From Rickettsia typhi (GTDB lineage: Bacteria; Pseudomonadota; Alphaproteobacteria; Rickettsiales; UBA1997), in NCBI GenBank assembly GCA_945890035.1, contig CAMDCJ010000007.1, positions 1 to 32,443 of the forward strand: a stretch of 32,443 nucleotides of DNA, written 5' to 3'. This document shows positions 1 through 9,309 of this stretch, piece by piece. The notes under the pieces were generated by a model. It did no database searches and had not been told where the DNA came from. It worked only from the letters and a program-made list of their open reading frames with translations. A program made the position numbers and the translations under genes. The first letter of the stretch is position 1, and each line of letters starts with the position of its first letter.

Positions 1-502
1 CTGGGATATAAAAAGACAAAACCAATAATGGGATAATGAAGATTCGAAGCGATGTTAAGAAGTTAGGAAGCTGTTTCATTAAAATTATATTTATTATAAT
101 GTTTAAGTAATGATATTATAATCTTTATGTATATTTATATAAATGGAAAGAAAAATATCAATTATTTTATTGAAAGCATTTTCAATTAAAATTTAGAACC
201 CGCAACGCCCCTTTGAAAATAGGATTTATAACATTTCCAATAAAAAATATTTTGCTTAATTTGCAATCCTAAAGTGATGCTTTTATATTGGAAATGTTAT
301 TGCCTTTCCTTCGAAGCGATTCAGCTCATAGCTAAATTTGAGTTAACCCAAAATCGATTCGCTAGTTTGAAATGCTACAATCTCAAGTGATAAACTTTAT
401 AATTCTGGATAATATTGTTTAATTATTTTTCCCTAGTTTACAATAATTTATGCTTATAAAACAAGTAACAAGCGTTTCTTTTGATTTTAAATTTAATATA
501 GT

Positions 503-2080
503 ATGCTAGAAAACTCTCAAAAAGAACCTCATCCAATTTTTTTAGCCATAGAATCTGGAAATTTAAAAGAAGTTAATAAGATTATTAACAAAGATCCGTC
601 TGTTTTAGAGCAAGAAGATTCAAAAATGGGGACTCCAATTTTTCACGCCATACGATCGGGAAACTTAAAGATTGTTAAGGCAATTATTAAAAAAGCTCCT
701 TCGGTTTTAAAGTGGGAAGATTCGGATTGGAATACTCCAATTGTATATGCCATCAAATGGGGAAAATTAAAGATTGTTGAAGCAATTTTTGAAGAAGATC
801 GGTCGGTTTTAGAACAGAAAGATCCAGATGGGATGACTCCGATTTTTCATGCCATCCTATTTAAAAATCCAGAGATTGTTGAAGCAATTATTAAAAAAGA
901 TCTGTCGGTTTTAAGAGTTAAAGATTCAAATGCTGTTACTCCAATTTCTTTAGCTGCGGGAATGTCAATCAGATTTTCAAGTCGCGACAAGGAAAATAAA
1001 GCGTCCAAAGTTTTACAAACAATTTTAAAATGTCGATTTCCAGGACATATTAATAAGGGCATTGAAGAAGATTTTAAAGACTTATTTTCAAAAACAATGC
1101 TCGTAAAGGGAATTTATTCAAAGGAAGAAGTCCCCTTTGATTTTGAGTGCTTAGAAAAAGCTTTTGATAAAATTACACCAGAGAATACTTTTAAAAAAAT
1201 TTACCAAGAATTATTTGAAAAAGTTAATAAAAACCAATCAATATCTTCGAAAAATAATGAAGAAATGTTTATTTTTCAATCTAAATTAAAGAACCATGAA
1301 TCATTTTTTATTTTTCATGTTAATAAAGAAGATAGTAAATTAACCTCAATAAGCTATTGCGATGGCAATAAAATTGATGAAGGAGGGAAGATTGAAGGTT
1401 CCACAACTCATATTAACGGGGTAACGACTTTTAAACTCAATACTCCCATTGATTATGATAATGATTTTGCAAAAAATTTTATTAATGAAAATACCCAAGA
1501 TAAATCACTTGGGGTTTTTTATGATAAATTCAGAGAAAAAAAATTATATTTCAAGGGAAGTCACATTGAGTTTAGCGAAATCACTCATTCAATTCCAACT
1601 AGAGTTCAAATAAGAGATAATTGTGTTTTTAAATCTTCTTCCGTGCTAGCTCGAAAAATTTCGGAACAACAAAATCCTGAAAACATGGTTTATGGTTTTG
1701 ATCCAAAAACTCAAGAACCAACTGGAAATGGCCATCATGAGTATAAAGAATTCAAAGCCAATTTAACTGAAAATGCTATTGTTTCCTTAATAGAAACTAA
1801 GGAAAAAATTTCCTTGGAATCAGATCCAATTAGGAACTATTTGAGAGAAAAAATTGAATATACCTTAAAGATTGCAGGAGTTCATAATAAAAGAAAATTA
1901 ATACCAATCCCGAAAGGTGAATCTGATGAATTTAGGAGTGCAAAAAAAAGAAAAATAACGACGCATGAAAAAATAAATGTTATCTTAAATAGTAATGAGA
2001 GTCCCAATGAATCTTTATCGCCACTAACTAATCAACCTTCACCTTTATCAACAAACATGACCGATAGATCCCATAAATAA
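503..2080 (+). CDS. Ankyrin-repeat protein with C-terminal putative CE-clan-like (YopJ/ULP-like) region; candidate effector
   Basis: At least four ankyrin-like units (TPIFHAIRSGNLKIVKAII, TPIVYAIKWGKLKIVEAIF, TPIFHAILFKNPEIVEAII). The C-terminal half has FIFHV-x13-CDG and VQIRDNCVFKSSSVLARKI. No signal peptide is apparent. Confidence 0.8.
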   Translation: MLENSQKEPHPIFLAIESGNLKEVNKIINKDPSVLEQEDSKMGTPIFHAIRSGNLKIVKAIIKKAPSVLKWEDSDWNTPIVYAIKWGKLKIVEAIFEEDRSVLEQKDPDGMTPIFHAILFKNPEIVEAIIKKDLSVLRVKDSNAVTPISLAAGMSIRFSSRDKENKASKVLQTILKCRFPGHINKGIEEDFKDLFSKTMLVKGIYSKEEVPFDFECLEKAFDKITPENTFKKIYQELFEKVNKNQSISSKNNEEMFIFQSKLKNHESFFIFHVNKEDSKLTSISYCDGNKIDEGGKIEGSTTHINGVTTFKLNTPIDYDNDFAKNFINENTQDKSLGVFYDKFREKKLYFKGSHIEFSEITHSIPTRVQIRDNCVFKSSSVLARKISEQQNPENMVYGFDPKTQEPTGNGHHEYKEFKANLTENAIVSLIETKEKISLESDPIRNYLREKIEYTLKIAGVHNKRKLIPIPKGESDEFRSAKKRKITTHEKINVILNSNESPNESLSPLTNQPSPLSTNMTDRSHK

Positions 2081-2189
2081 CTATGCCGTAAATACCTTTT
2101 AATTTATCGTTATTTTAACAATAAATTTAGGAGTGCATATGCCAACAGGTCATCCATCTTTAACAAAAAACCAAAAACAAGAAATTGAA

Positions 2190-2455
2190 GCAACGACGGT
2201 TTTATTGGTCGTGCTTACGCAACGACGGTTTTATTGGTCGTGCTTACGCAACGAGGGTTTTATTGGTCGTGCTTACGCAACGACGGGACGGGATTTATTG
2301 GTCGTGCTTACGCAACGAGGGTTTTATTGGTCGTGCTTACGCAACGACGGTTTTATTGGTCGTGCTTACGCAACGACGGGACGGGATTTATTGGTCGTGC
2401 TTACGCAACGACGGGATTTATTGGTCGTGCTTACGCAACGACGGGACGGGATTTT
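2190..2455. repeat. Tandem repeat, 8 complete cores, period mostly 29 bp with 30- and 35-bp variants
   Basis: Core TTATTGGTCGTGCTTACGCAACGA; the CAACGA element starts at 2191, 2220, 2249, 2278, 2313, 2342, 2371, 2406 and 2436. Confidence 0.97.
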
Positions 2456-2467
2456 TAAAAATTAAAT

Positions 2468-2701
2468 CTATTGAGAATTTTTATTATCCAAAACTTTTTC
2501 AATTTTCATTTTAGCTTCTTCGAGCCTTGTGGCACAATGTTCTTTCAAAGCGCTTCCTTCTTCGTAAAGCTCAATCATTTGATCAAGATTGATTTTTTGC
2601 GATGAAAGAATTTGTGAAATTTCCTCAAGTCTAACCATCGAATCTTCGAAAGACATTTTGGAGATTTTCTTAACAATATTTTTTTCAGTAATGTTGCTCA
2701 T
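2468..2701 (-). CDS. xseB: Exodeoxyribonuclease VII small subunit
   Basis: 77 aa; SFEDSMVRLEEISQILSSQKINLDQMIELYEEGSALKEHCATRLEEAKMKIEKV is typical XseB. Confidence 0.92.
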   Translation of the reverse strand: MSNITEKNIVKKISKMSFEDSMVRLEEISQILSSQKINLDQMIELYEEGSALKEHCATRLEEAKMKIEKVLDNKNSQ

Positions 2702-2709
2702 AAATTGAT

Positions 2710-4122
2710 TTATTCAAATAATGGAATTTCGGTGCCAATTTTATCCGTTAAACGAATTGGATATTTATCGGAGAAGCACGCGTCGCAATATTGTGGATTG
2801 TCACTATTTCTGGCGGTATTTGAAATCGCTTTATAAAGACCATCGATGGATAAATATCCCAAATAATCGGCGCCAATCATTACGCGAATTTCTTCGGTCG
2901 ATAAATGCGATGCAATTAAATCTTTTTTATCCGGAGTGTCGACTCCATAAAAACATGGTGAAATTGTTGGCGGAGAAGCGATTAGCATGAAAATTTCTTT
3001 AGCTCCCGCATCGCGAATCATTTGCACGATTTTCTTAGAAGTTGTGCCTCGAACGATGCTATCATCAATCAAAATCACTCTTTTATCTTTAATTACCGAC
3101 AAGTTAGCATTGTGTTTTAGTTTTACGCCAAAATGACGAATGCGATCGGTTGGCTCGATGAAAGTGCGCCCAACATAGTGATTGCGAATAATGCCAAGTT
3201 CAAAAGGAATTTGCGATTGCGAAGCGTAACCAATCGCGGCCGCGACCCCAGAATCTGGAACGGGAACAACGACATCAGCTTCAATTTTAATTTCTTTGGC
3301 AAGTTGCGCGCCAATATTTTTGCGCATATCGTAAACATGTTTGCCTTCGATAAAACTATCGGGGCGAGAAAAATAAACATATTCAAAAATACAAAATTTT
3401 GAAGGCTTAGGTTCAAAAGGTTTGTAAGATTTTACGGAATTTTTGTTGATAACCAACATTTCGCCATGCTCAATATCGCGCTCAAAATTTGCGCCAATAA
3501 TATCGAAAGCGCATGTTTCTGAAGCGACGACATAAGAGTCGCCGAGGCGCCCCAAGCTTAAAGGGCGGACACCGTGTGGATCACGCAGAGCAATTATGCC
3601 ATCTTTGTGAATCATTACTAAAGAAAATGCTCCTTCGATTTGCGAAGTTGCCTCAATAATTTTTTCTTCTAAAGAATTTTTTTGACTGCGCGCGATTAGG
3701 TGAATTATAACTTCAGTATCCATTGTCGATTGAAAAATCGCTCCTTGGTTAATAAGTTTTTTGCGTAAAGTTAAAGCATTAGTTAAATTACCATTATGCG
3801 CGAGAGCTAGAAAACCTAGGCTTAATTCGGCATAAATCGGTTGAAAATTGCGAGCATTTTTTTTGCCAGCGGTGGAATAGCGAACATGGCCAATCGCGGA
3901 ATCGCCCTCGAGTTTTTTTAGAATTTTTTGCGAAGTAAAATTATCGGCAACTAAACCATCGGCAAAATGAAAGCTAGCAATATCGCCTTTCATGGCGACA
4001 ATTCCCGCGGCTTCTTGACCGCGATGCTGAAGTGCGTGAAGACCAAGAGCGGTATTTATAGAAGCGTCTTGTGAATTGCAAATTGCAAAAACACCACATT
4101 CTTCGTGAAGCTCATCAAACAT
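2710..4122 (-). CDS. purF: Amidophosphoribosyltransferase
   Basis: N-terminal ECGVFAI nucleophile Cys after a short propeptide, GHVRYSTAG, PRTase loop VILIDDSIVRGTTSKKIV, C-terminal YCDACFSDKYP. Confidence 0.96.
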   Translation of the reverse strand: MFDELHEECGVFAICNSQDASINTALGLHALQHRGQEAAGIVAMKGDIASFHFADGLVADNFTSQKILKKLEGDSAIGHVRYSTAGKKNARNFQPIYAELSLGFLALAHNGNLTNALTLRKKLINQGAIFQSTMDTEVIIHLIARSQKNSLEEKIIEATSQIEGAFSLVMIHKDGIIALRDPHGVRPLSLGRLGDSYVVASETCAFDIIGANFERDIEHGEMLVINKNSVKSYKPFEPKPSKFCIFEYVYFSRPDSFIEGKHVYDMRKNIGAQLAKEIKIEADVVVPVPDSGVAAAIGYASQSQIPFELGIIRNHYVGRTFIEPTDRIRHFGVKLKHNANLSVIKDKRVILIDDSIVRGTTSKKIVQMIRDAGAKEIFMLIASPPTISPCFYGVDTPDKKDLIASHLSTEEIRVMIGADYLGYLSIDGLYKAISNTARNSDNPQYCDACFSDKYPIRLTDKIGTEIPLFE

Positions 4123-4147
4123 AAATATTTAAAAAAAATTAATCGAG

Positions 4148-6220
4148 TTATTGAAGTTGATCATAATTAGTTCGCGACATGAGATATTTATAAACAATCA
4201 TGTTTTCAATAATTCTTTGAACATAATTTCGTGTTTCAGAATAAGTTATTAACTCAATCCAATCAACTATTTTATTATAATCTTTTTCAAGTCGTGGGTC
4301 GTAAAATTCATTTATCCAACGCTTGGTGGCATTTGGACCGGCGTTGTAAGACGCAATTGCCAACATTTCCGAGCCATTAAATTCGTCAATGAGTTTTTTT
4401 ATGTAAAAAGAGCCGAGACGAATATTATAATGAATATCGCGCGTTAATTTCTTTTGGTCATATTTTATGCCCAATTCTTTGGCAACTAATTTTGCCGTTC
4501 CCGGCATTAATTGCATAAATCCTAAGGCGCCAACATGACTAACTGCCAATGGAGCAAAGCCACTTTCTTGCTTAATGATGGCGTGGACTAGCGGAGCATA
4601 TTCATCATTTAAAACTTCTTTGACGATTTGAAATTTCTCACGCACGAAAAACACATTTTTCTTAGAGGCGATGCGTGAAATTTTTGCATCAAGTTGGCGA
4701 TCGCCAATTTCAGCAACAATTTTCATGATTACCGCAATTTGTCCTTCGGTTGGAGAGTTATTTACCAACCATTCAAAAATTTTAGAAGCATTGGCGCGAT
4801 CACCGGAAATTCCAAGAATATAAGCGATTTGTGCCGCGCGTGATTCAGAAATTTTAACAATATCGCGACCAGTAATTTCAGGGCTTTTTGGTAAAATTAT
4901 ATCTTTCTCCGAACCAAGTGGATCAAGGCTTTTATGTTTATGAATCGAAAGTTGTCCATAAAAGAAAATTGGATAATTTGTTCCTAATTTATAGAGCTCA
5001 ATTGCTTTAGATTTTTGACCCATTGCCTCATAACACATGGCTTCCCAATAAATTGCTCGTGATAAAGTTACGGGTTGAATAACATTATTACGCATCTTTT
5101 GGAAATGTTTCAAAGCATCTTTTGGTTCTTCGAGAAAGCGCAGTGCAACCCAGCCCGCCGTCCATTCTGCCTCCCAAAAATCCGAAGAATTAACTGGCAG
5201 ATTGTGATTTGAAAAAATTTGATAAGCTTTTTTATATTTTTTTTGCTTAATCATTTCGCGACCATAGAGCCTTCTGAAGCTCCACCATTTATCGGGAAGT
5301 TTATAATTATCTGGTAAATCTATCAATAAATCAACTACATCATCGGGACGATCTTTTGATTTATACCAAATCATTCTTCTATAGTTTAAAAGTTCGTTTG
5401 ACCTTAATCTTCTAGGAATATCGAGCAATAAATTATCAATATATCTTGGGAAATCTTCAATTTTTGCGATGGTTTCGAATAAATTTTTGTAATCTTTTCC
5501 AACATAACTCATTATTCGTGAAGCTTCTGTTTTCTTGCCTTCCCAGAGTAATCTTTCAATTCTTTGGGCATGTTCATCTTCTGTTAAAATATTTTGATAT
5601 TTTTCAATAAATTGCTTTTCGGAATCGATTGAAAAATTTTCTTTAACCCAGATTTTAGCAATCTCCCCTTGAATTGATTTACTTTGTAAGTCTTTAACTT
5701 CTTGTTCAGATTTTTCAGTAGCTATTTTTAAAATTTTTGACTCAACAACATAAAGTTTTGATTCGGTCGTGAGGGCGGGGTTTGAGTTAAAATAGGCTTC
5801 GGCAACTTCATAGCTAATATTGTTAGAAATTGCTACTCGCTCAACATTTCTTCTGATATCATTAATGTTTGGCAAATAAGGATTGTCGATTGCAAAAGTT
5901 GAAATATCGCTAAAAGAAGTTTTTTTCGAATCAATCTTGGCGCTATATTTATTCCATAAAATTATATCAATAATTGCGTCAGCTAAAGAATTTTTTTCAT
6001 CACCAATATTAGTTTTCAAAATTTTTGCTAAATTCATAGCTTCTTCAAAATTATTTTTAGCAAGGGCTAAGTTAATATTTTGAAGGGTTTCAACATCATT
6101 TTGAGTAAACTTTTTCCATAATTTATCGGTTTTAAATGAATTATCTTCCGCGTAAGAAAATTCGCCAAAAAAACAAGCAAGTAGCGCAACTGTCAGAAGT
6201 TTTTTAAAGAATTGCATCAC
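4148..6220 (-). CDS. slt: Soluble lytic murein transglycosylase family protein
   Basis: Signal peptide; C-terminal SLT domain IIKQESGFAPLAVSHVGALGFMQLMPGTAKLVAKELG ... AIASYNAGP. Confidence 0.9.
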   Translation of the reverse strand: MMQFFKKLLTVALLACFFGEFSYAEDNSFKTDKLWKKFTQNDVETLQNINLALAKNNFEEAMNLAKILKTNIGDEKNSLADAIIDIILWNKYSAKIDSKKTSFSDISTFAIDNPYLPNINDIRRNVERVAISNNISYEVAEAYFNSNPALTTESKLYVVESKILKIATEKSEQEVKDLQSKSIQGEIAKIWVKENFSIDSEKQFIEKYQNILTEDEHAQRIERLLWEGKKTEASRIMSYVGKDYKNLFETIAKIEDFPRYIDNLLLDIPRRLRSNELLNYRRMIWYKSKDRPDDVVDLLIDLPDNYKLPDKWWSFRRLYGREMIKQKKYKKAYQIFSNHNLPVNSSDFWEAEWTAGWVALRFLEEPKDALKHFQKMRNNVIQPVTLSRAIYWEAMCYEAMGQKSKAIELYKLGTNYPIFFYGQLSIHKHKSLDPLGSEKDIILPKSPEITGRDIVKISESRAAQIAYILGISGDRANASKIFEWLVNNSPTEGQIAVIMKIVAEIGDRQLDAKISRIASKKNVFFVREKFQIVKEVLNDEYAPLVHAIIKQESGFAPLAVSHVGALGFMQLMPGTAKLVAKELGIKYDQKKLTRDIHYNIRLGSFYIKKLIDEFNGSEMLAIASYNAGPNATKRWINEFYDPRLEKDYNKIVDWIELITYSETRNYVQRIIENMIVYKYLMSRTNYDQLQ

Positions 6221-6421
6221 TTAGTTATTATATTGAATTATTGTAAATTAACGAAGTATCAAAGTTTTATTATTTATGATAATCCTAATTAATTTTTTTA
6301 AAAACTCAATTTGAAATTTAAAAAAAGATTGTAAATTTTGACTTGCTTTAAAGTTAAACCAATCTAAAATTTTTCTAAGTTATTTCTTTGTAAGTCAAAA
6401 TAATTTTTTTATTAAATATCG

Positions 6422-6745
6422 ATGGGATTTATAAATCATTTTTTCATAAAAATTAATTCTAAAAAAATTGGAATCGACGAATTCGGCAATGAATATTTCG
6501 AGAAAAAAAATGGCAAAAGATTCGTCATTTATAACGGAAAAGCTGAAGCTACTAAAATCCCTTTCGAATGGCATGGTTGGATGCATTATTCAACAAATCA
6601 AGCGCCCGTAAAAATCAGTACCAACAAATTATCTTGGCAGAAAATTCACTTGCCCAATTTAACTGGCACTAAAAATGCATATTCACCAAAAAATTTTAAC
6701 GAAAAACAACAAAAATCCCATTACGAATCTTGGGAAGTTAATTAA
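6422..6745 (+). CDS. NADH:ubiquinone oxidoreductase subunit NDUFA12 family protein
   Basis: IGIDEFGNEYFEKKNGKRFVIYNGKAEATKIPFEWHGWMHY matches the NDUFA12 family signature. Confidence 0.9.
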   Translation: MGFINHFFIKINSKKIGIDEFGNEYFEKKNGKRFVIYNGKAEATKIPFEWHGWMHYSTNQAPVKISTNKLSWQKIHLPNLTGTKNAYSPKNFNEKQQKSHYESWEVN

Positions 6746-6762
6746 TATAACAATTTCAAATC

Positions 6763-7239
6763 ATGAATAAATCGCATAATTATTTTGATTTTTTAATAGG
6801 AAGCCTTGTTTTGCTTTGTGCAATTGGATTTTTCTCATATTCTTTTAAAAATTCTAAAATTTCAACCAATGAAGGTTACAATATTTTTGCAAAATTTGAA
6901 AATGCTGATGGCATTTCGATCGGTAGCGATATTAAAATTTCTGGTATAAAAGTTGGCTCAATTGTTGAGCAAAGTCTCGATGAAAAAACTTTCAAAGCCA
7001 ATTTGAAAATGAATGTTTCGGACAATATCAAAATCCCCTCAGACTCATCTGCCAAAATCGTTTCCGAAGGTCTTCTTGGATCGAAATATATTTCAATTTC
7101 TCTGGGTGGCGATGAAGAAAATTTAAAAGACGGACAAGAAATTACCTTCACCCAATCTTCAGTAAATTTTGAAGAGCTACTTGGAAAATTTATTTTTAGC
7201 GACAAGAACAAAAATGAAAATAAGGATGAAAAAAATTAA
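6763..7239 (+). CDS. mlaD: Outer membrane lipid asymmetry maintenance protein MlaD
   Basis: Single N-terminal TM helix plus MCE domain: FENADGISIGSDIKISGIKVGSIVEQSLD ... EGLLGSKYISISLGGDEENLKDGQEI. Confidence 0.9.
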   Translation: MNKSHNYFDFLIGSLVLLCAIGFFSYSFKNSKISTNEGYNIFAKFENADGISIGSDIKISGIKVGSIVEQSLDEKTFKANLKMNVSDNIKIPSDSSAKIVSEGLLGSKYISISLGGDEENLKDGQEITFTQSSVNFEELLGKFIFSDKNKNENKDEKN

Positions 7240-7789
7240 TTATTTCAATATTTTAATAATATTTTTATCAACAATTTCTCTAAATGCCTTTGCGCAAATC
7301 CAAGTGGAAAAGGCTTTGATTGATAAAGCGGTTGATAAACAAGAGGTCGTCGCAAAAGATAAAAAAGCGCCCACAAAAGAAGTAAAAAAAATTGCCAAAA
7401 ATTCCAAAAAAGCAGAAAGTTTAGAAGATGATTTAAGTGATGTTGAGGAAATTAAACCAGACTCAGATATTTCGCGCTTCAACAATGTCGCGGTTGTTCA
7501 AGCCCTCAACAAAACTACGGCAAAAACTTCGATTATTGATTTAAAAGTTGGTGAAAAAATTTCTTACGGATCTCTTAAAATAATTGCACACAAATGTTGG
7601 CAATCTCCTTTAGAACAAAAACCGGAAAACAAAATTCTTCTGGAAATTTTTGAAGTGAAAAACGAAACCAGTGAAAAATCACTAGAAAAACGCATTTTTT
7701 ACGGTTGGACATTTTCTTCGAGCCCTTCTATTTCGGGTCTTGAACACCCAATTTACGACATCATCGCTATAAACTGTAAAAACAAATAA
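7226..7789 (+). CDS. DUF2155 domain-containing secreted protein
   Basis: In-frame start at 7226 gives the signal peptide MKKINYFNILIIFLSTISLNAFAQ. Core LKIIAHKCWQSPLEQKPENKILLEIFEVKN...IFYGWTFSSSPSISGLEHPIYDIIAINC. Overlaps the mlaD end. Confidence 0.87.
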   Translation: MKKINYFNILIIFLSTISLNAFAQIQVEKALIDKAVDKQEVVAKDKKAPTKEVKKIAKNSKKAESLEDDLSDVEEIKPDSDISRFNNVAVVQALNKTTAKTSIIDLKVGEKISYGSLKIIAHKCWQSPLEQKPENKILLEIFEVKNETSEKSLEKRIFYGWTFSSSPSISGLEHPIYDIIAINCKNK

Positions 7790-7790
7790 T

Positions 7791-8438
7791 ATGATAAAAA
7801 TCGCCCCTTCAATTTTGTCGGCTGACTTTTCAAATCTTGGAGAAGAAATCCAAAATATCGAGAAGGCTGGCGCCGATTATATTCATATTGATGTTATGGA
7901 TGGAAGTTTTGTTCCAAATATTACCATTGGCAATGAAGTCGTTAAAGCTCTTCGCGCAAAAACTCAATTACCCTTTGATGTGCATTTGATGATTAACAAT
8001 CCCGATAATCATGTTAAAGCTTTTGCTGAAGCTGGCGCCGATATTATAACTATTCATGCGGAAGCCTCAATTCACCTTGATAGATCGCTCGCCTTAATCA
8101 AATCTTTTGATAAAAAAGTTGGAGTTTCTTTGGTGCCTTCAACCCACGAAGATGCACTCGATTATATTCTTGAAAAACTCGATTTGATTTTGGTGATGAC
8201 AGTAAATCCAGGATTTGGTGGACAAAAATTCTTATCATCGCAACTTAAAAAAATCGAAAATATTCGTAAGAAAATTGAGAAGTCTGGTAAAAAAATTGAG
8301 CTTGAAGTTGATGGTGGAATTAACGACCAAACCGCTAGAATTGCAATTGAAGCTGGGGCTGATGTTTTGGTTTCTGGCTCTTATATTTTTGGAAATAAAA
8401 ATTATCAACAAGCTATTCAAAACCTAAAAAGAACTTAA
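7791..8438 (+). CDS. rpe: Ribulose-phosphate 3-epimerase
   Basis: IAPSILSADFSNLGEEI, HIDVMDGSFVPNITIG, MTVNPGFGGQKF, EVDGGIN. Confidence 0.96.
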   Translation: MIKIAPSILSADFSNLGEEIQNIEKAGADYIHIDVMDGSFVPNITIGNEVVKALRAKTQLPFDVHLMINNPDNHVKAFAEAGADIITIHAEASIHLDRSLALIKSFDKKVGVSLVPSTHEDALDYILEKLDLILVMTVNPGFGGQKFLSSQLKKIENIRKKIEKSGKKIELEVDGGINDQTARIAIEAGADVLVSGSYIFGNKNYQQAIQNLKRT

Positions 8439-8442
8439 TTTT

Positions 8443-8519
8443 TGGTGCACCCAGCGGGATTTGAACCCACAACCTTTGCCTTCGGAAAGCAACACTCTAT
8501 CCAGTTGAGCTATGGATGC
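8443..8519 (-). tRNA. tRNA-Arg(CCG)
   Basis: Reverse complement GCATCCATAGCTCAACTGGATAGAGTGTTGCTTTCCGAAGGCAAAGGTTGTGGGTTCAAATCCCGCTGGGTGCACCA. Acceptor GCATCCA/TGGGTGC pairs; anticodon loop TTCCGAA; CCA is encoded. Confidence 0.96.
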
Positions 8520-8544
8520 ATATTTTAAGTTTAATCATTTTTCA

Positions 8545-9309
8545 TTATTTTTTTAAAATAATTTTCATTTTTTTTATAATCTTATCAAGACCTTCAAAAA
8601 TTGCTTCACCAATTATAAAATGTCCAATATTTAATTCATAAATTTGTGGAATTTTGGCAATTTTTTTGGCGGTTTGATAATTTAATCCATGACCAGCGTG
8701 ACATTCTAGACCTAAGCCGGAAGCATATTCAACGCATTTTTTGATTTTTGCAAATTCGTGATTTTGGGCAACGCCAACCAAATTACAAAATTCACCGGTG
8801 TGAAGTTCAATAATATCGGCTTGAAGTTTTTTTGCCATATCAATTTGCTTAAAATCGGCATCGATAAAAAGCGAAACACGAATTTTATGTTGACGAATTT
8901 TTTTAATAATACGCTCTAAATTTTGTTGATTTTTGATTAAATCGAGTCCGCCTTCGGTGGTAATTTCTTGGCGCTTTTCGGGAACGATGCAAACGGCGTT
9001 GGGCTTGGTTTTGATGGCGATTTTAAGCATTTCATCGGTGGCGGCCATTTCGAGATTTATCGGTAATTTTATATGTTTTTTTAAACGCAATAAATCTTCA
9101 TCGCGAATGTGCCGACGATCTTCGCGAAGATGAATAGTGATGCCATCGGCGCCACTTTTTTGCGCTAAAATTGCGCCATCAACTGGATCGGGGTGGATTC
9201 CGCCACGAGCATTGCGAATGGTTGCAATGTGATCAATATTAACGCCGAGGCGAATTTTATTTTTAGGAGTTGATAATTTTTTTAATAAATTATTGTTTAC
9301 TTTTTTCAT
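8545..9309 (-). CDS. pdxJ: Pyridoxine 5'-phosphate synthase
   Basis: LGVNIDHIATIRNARGGIHPDPVDGAILAQKSGADGITIHLREDRRHI; C-terminal ELNIGHFIIGEAIFEGL. Confidence 0.96.
   Translation of the reverse strand: MKKVNNNLLKKLSTPKNKIRLGVNIDHIATIRNARGGIHPDPVDGAILAQKSGADGITIHLREDRRHIRDEDLLRLKKHIKLPINLEMAATDEMLKIAIKTKPNAVCIVPEKRQEITTEGGLDLIKNQQNLERIIKKIRQHKIRVSLFIDADFKQIDMAKKLQADIIELHTGEFCNLVGVAQNHEFAKIKKCVEYASGLGLECHAGHGLNYQTAKKIAKIPQIYELNIGHFIIGEAIFEGLDKIIKKMKIILKK

Noticed and set aside
1-120. 3' end of an upstream gene at the window edge
   Set aside because: Short open fragments (e.g. LGYKKTKPIMG*) are too short and AT-rich to assign.
2190-2455. CRISPR array
   Set aside because: There are no unique spacers: units are contiguous, with only small junction variants. 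No cas genes in the window.
2133-2514. Three overlapping ORFs (110, 109 and 74 aa) in the tandem-repeat region
   Set aside because: They are the same 29-bp repeat read in different frames; lack of stops is a property of the unit. No evidence any of them encodes a real protein beyond the short non-repeat start at 2139.
2721-3402. Plus-strand ORFs antisense to purF (89 aa each) and the 97-aa alternative-frame ORF
   Set aside because: Shadow ORFs of a well-supported purF; no recognisable domains.
7169-7225. N-terminal extension of the DUF2155 ORF
   Set aside because: It lies inside mlaD in another frame; the start at 7226 yields a normal signal peptide.
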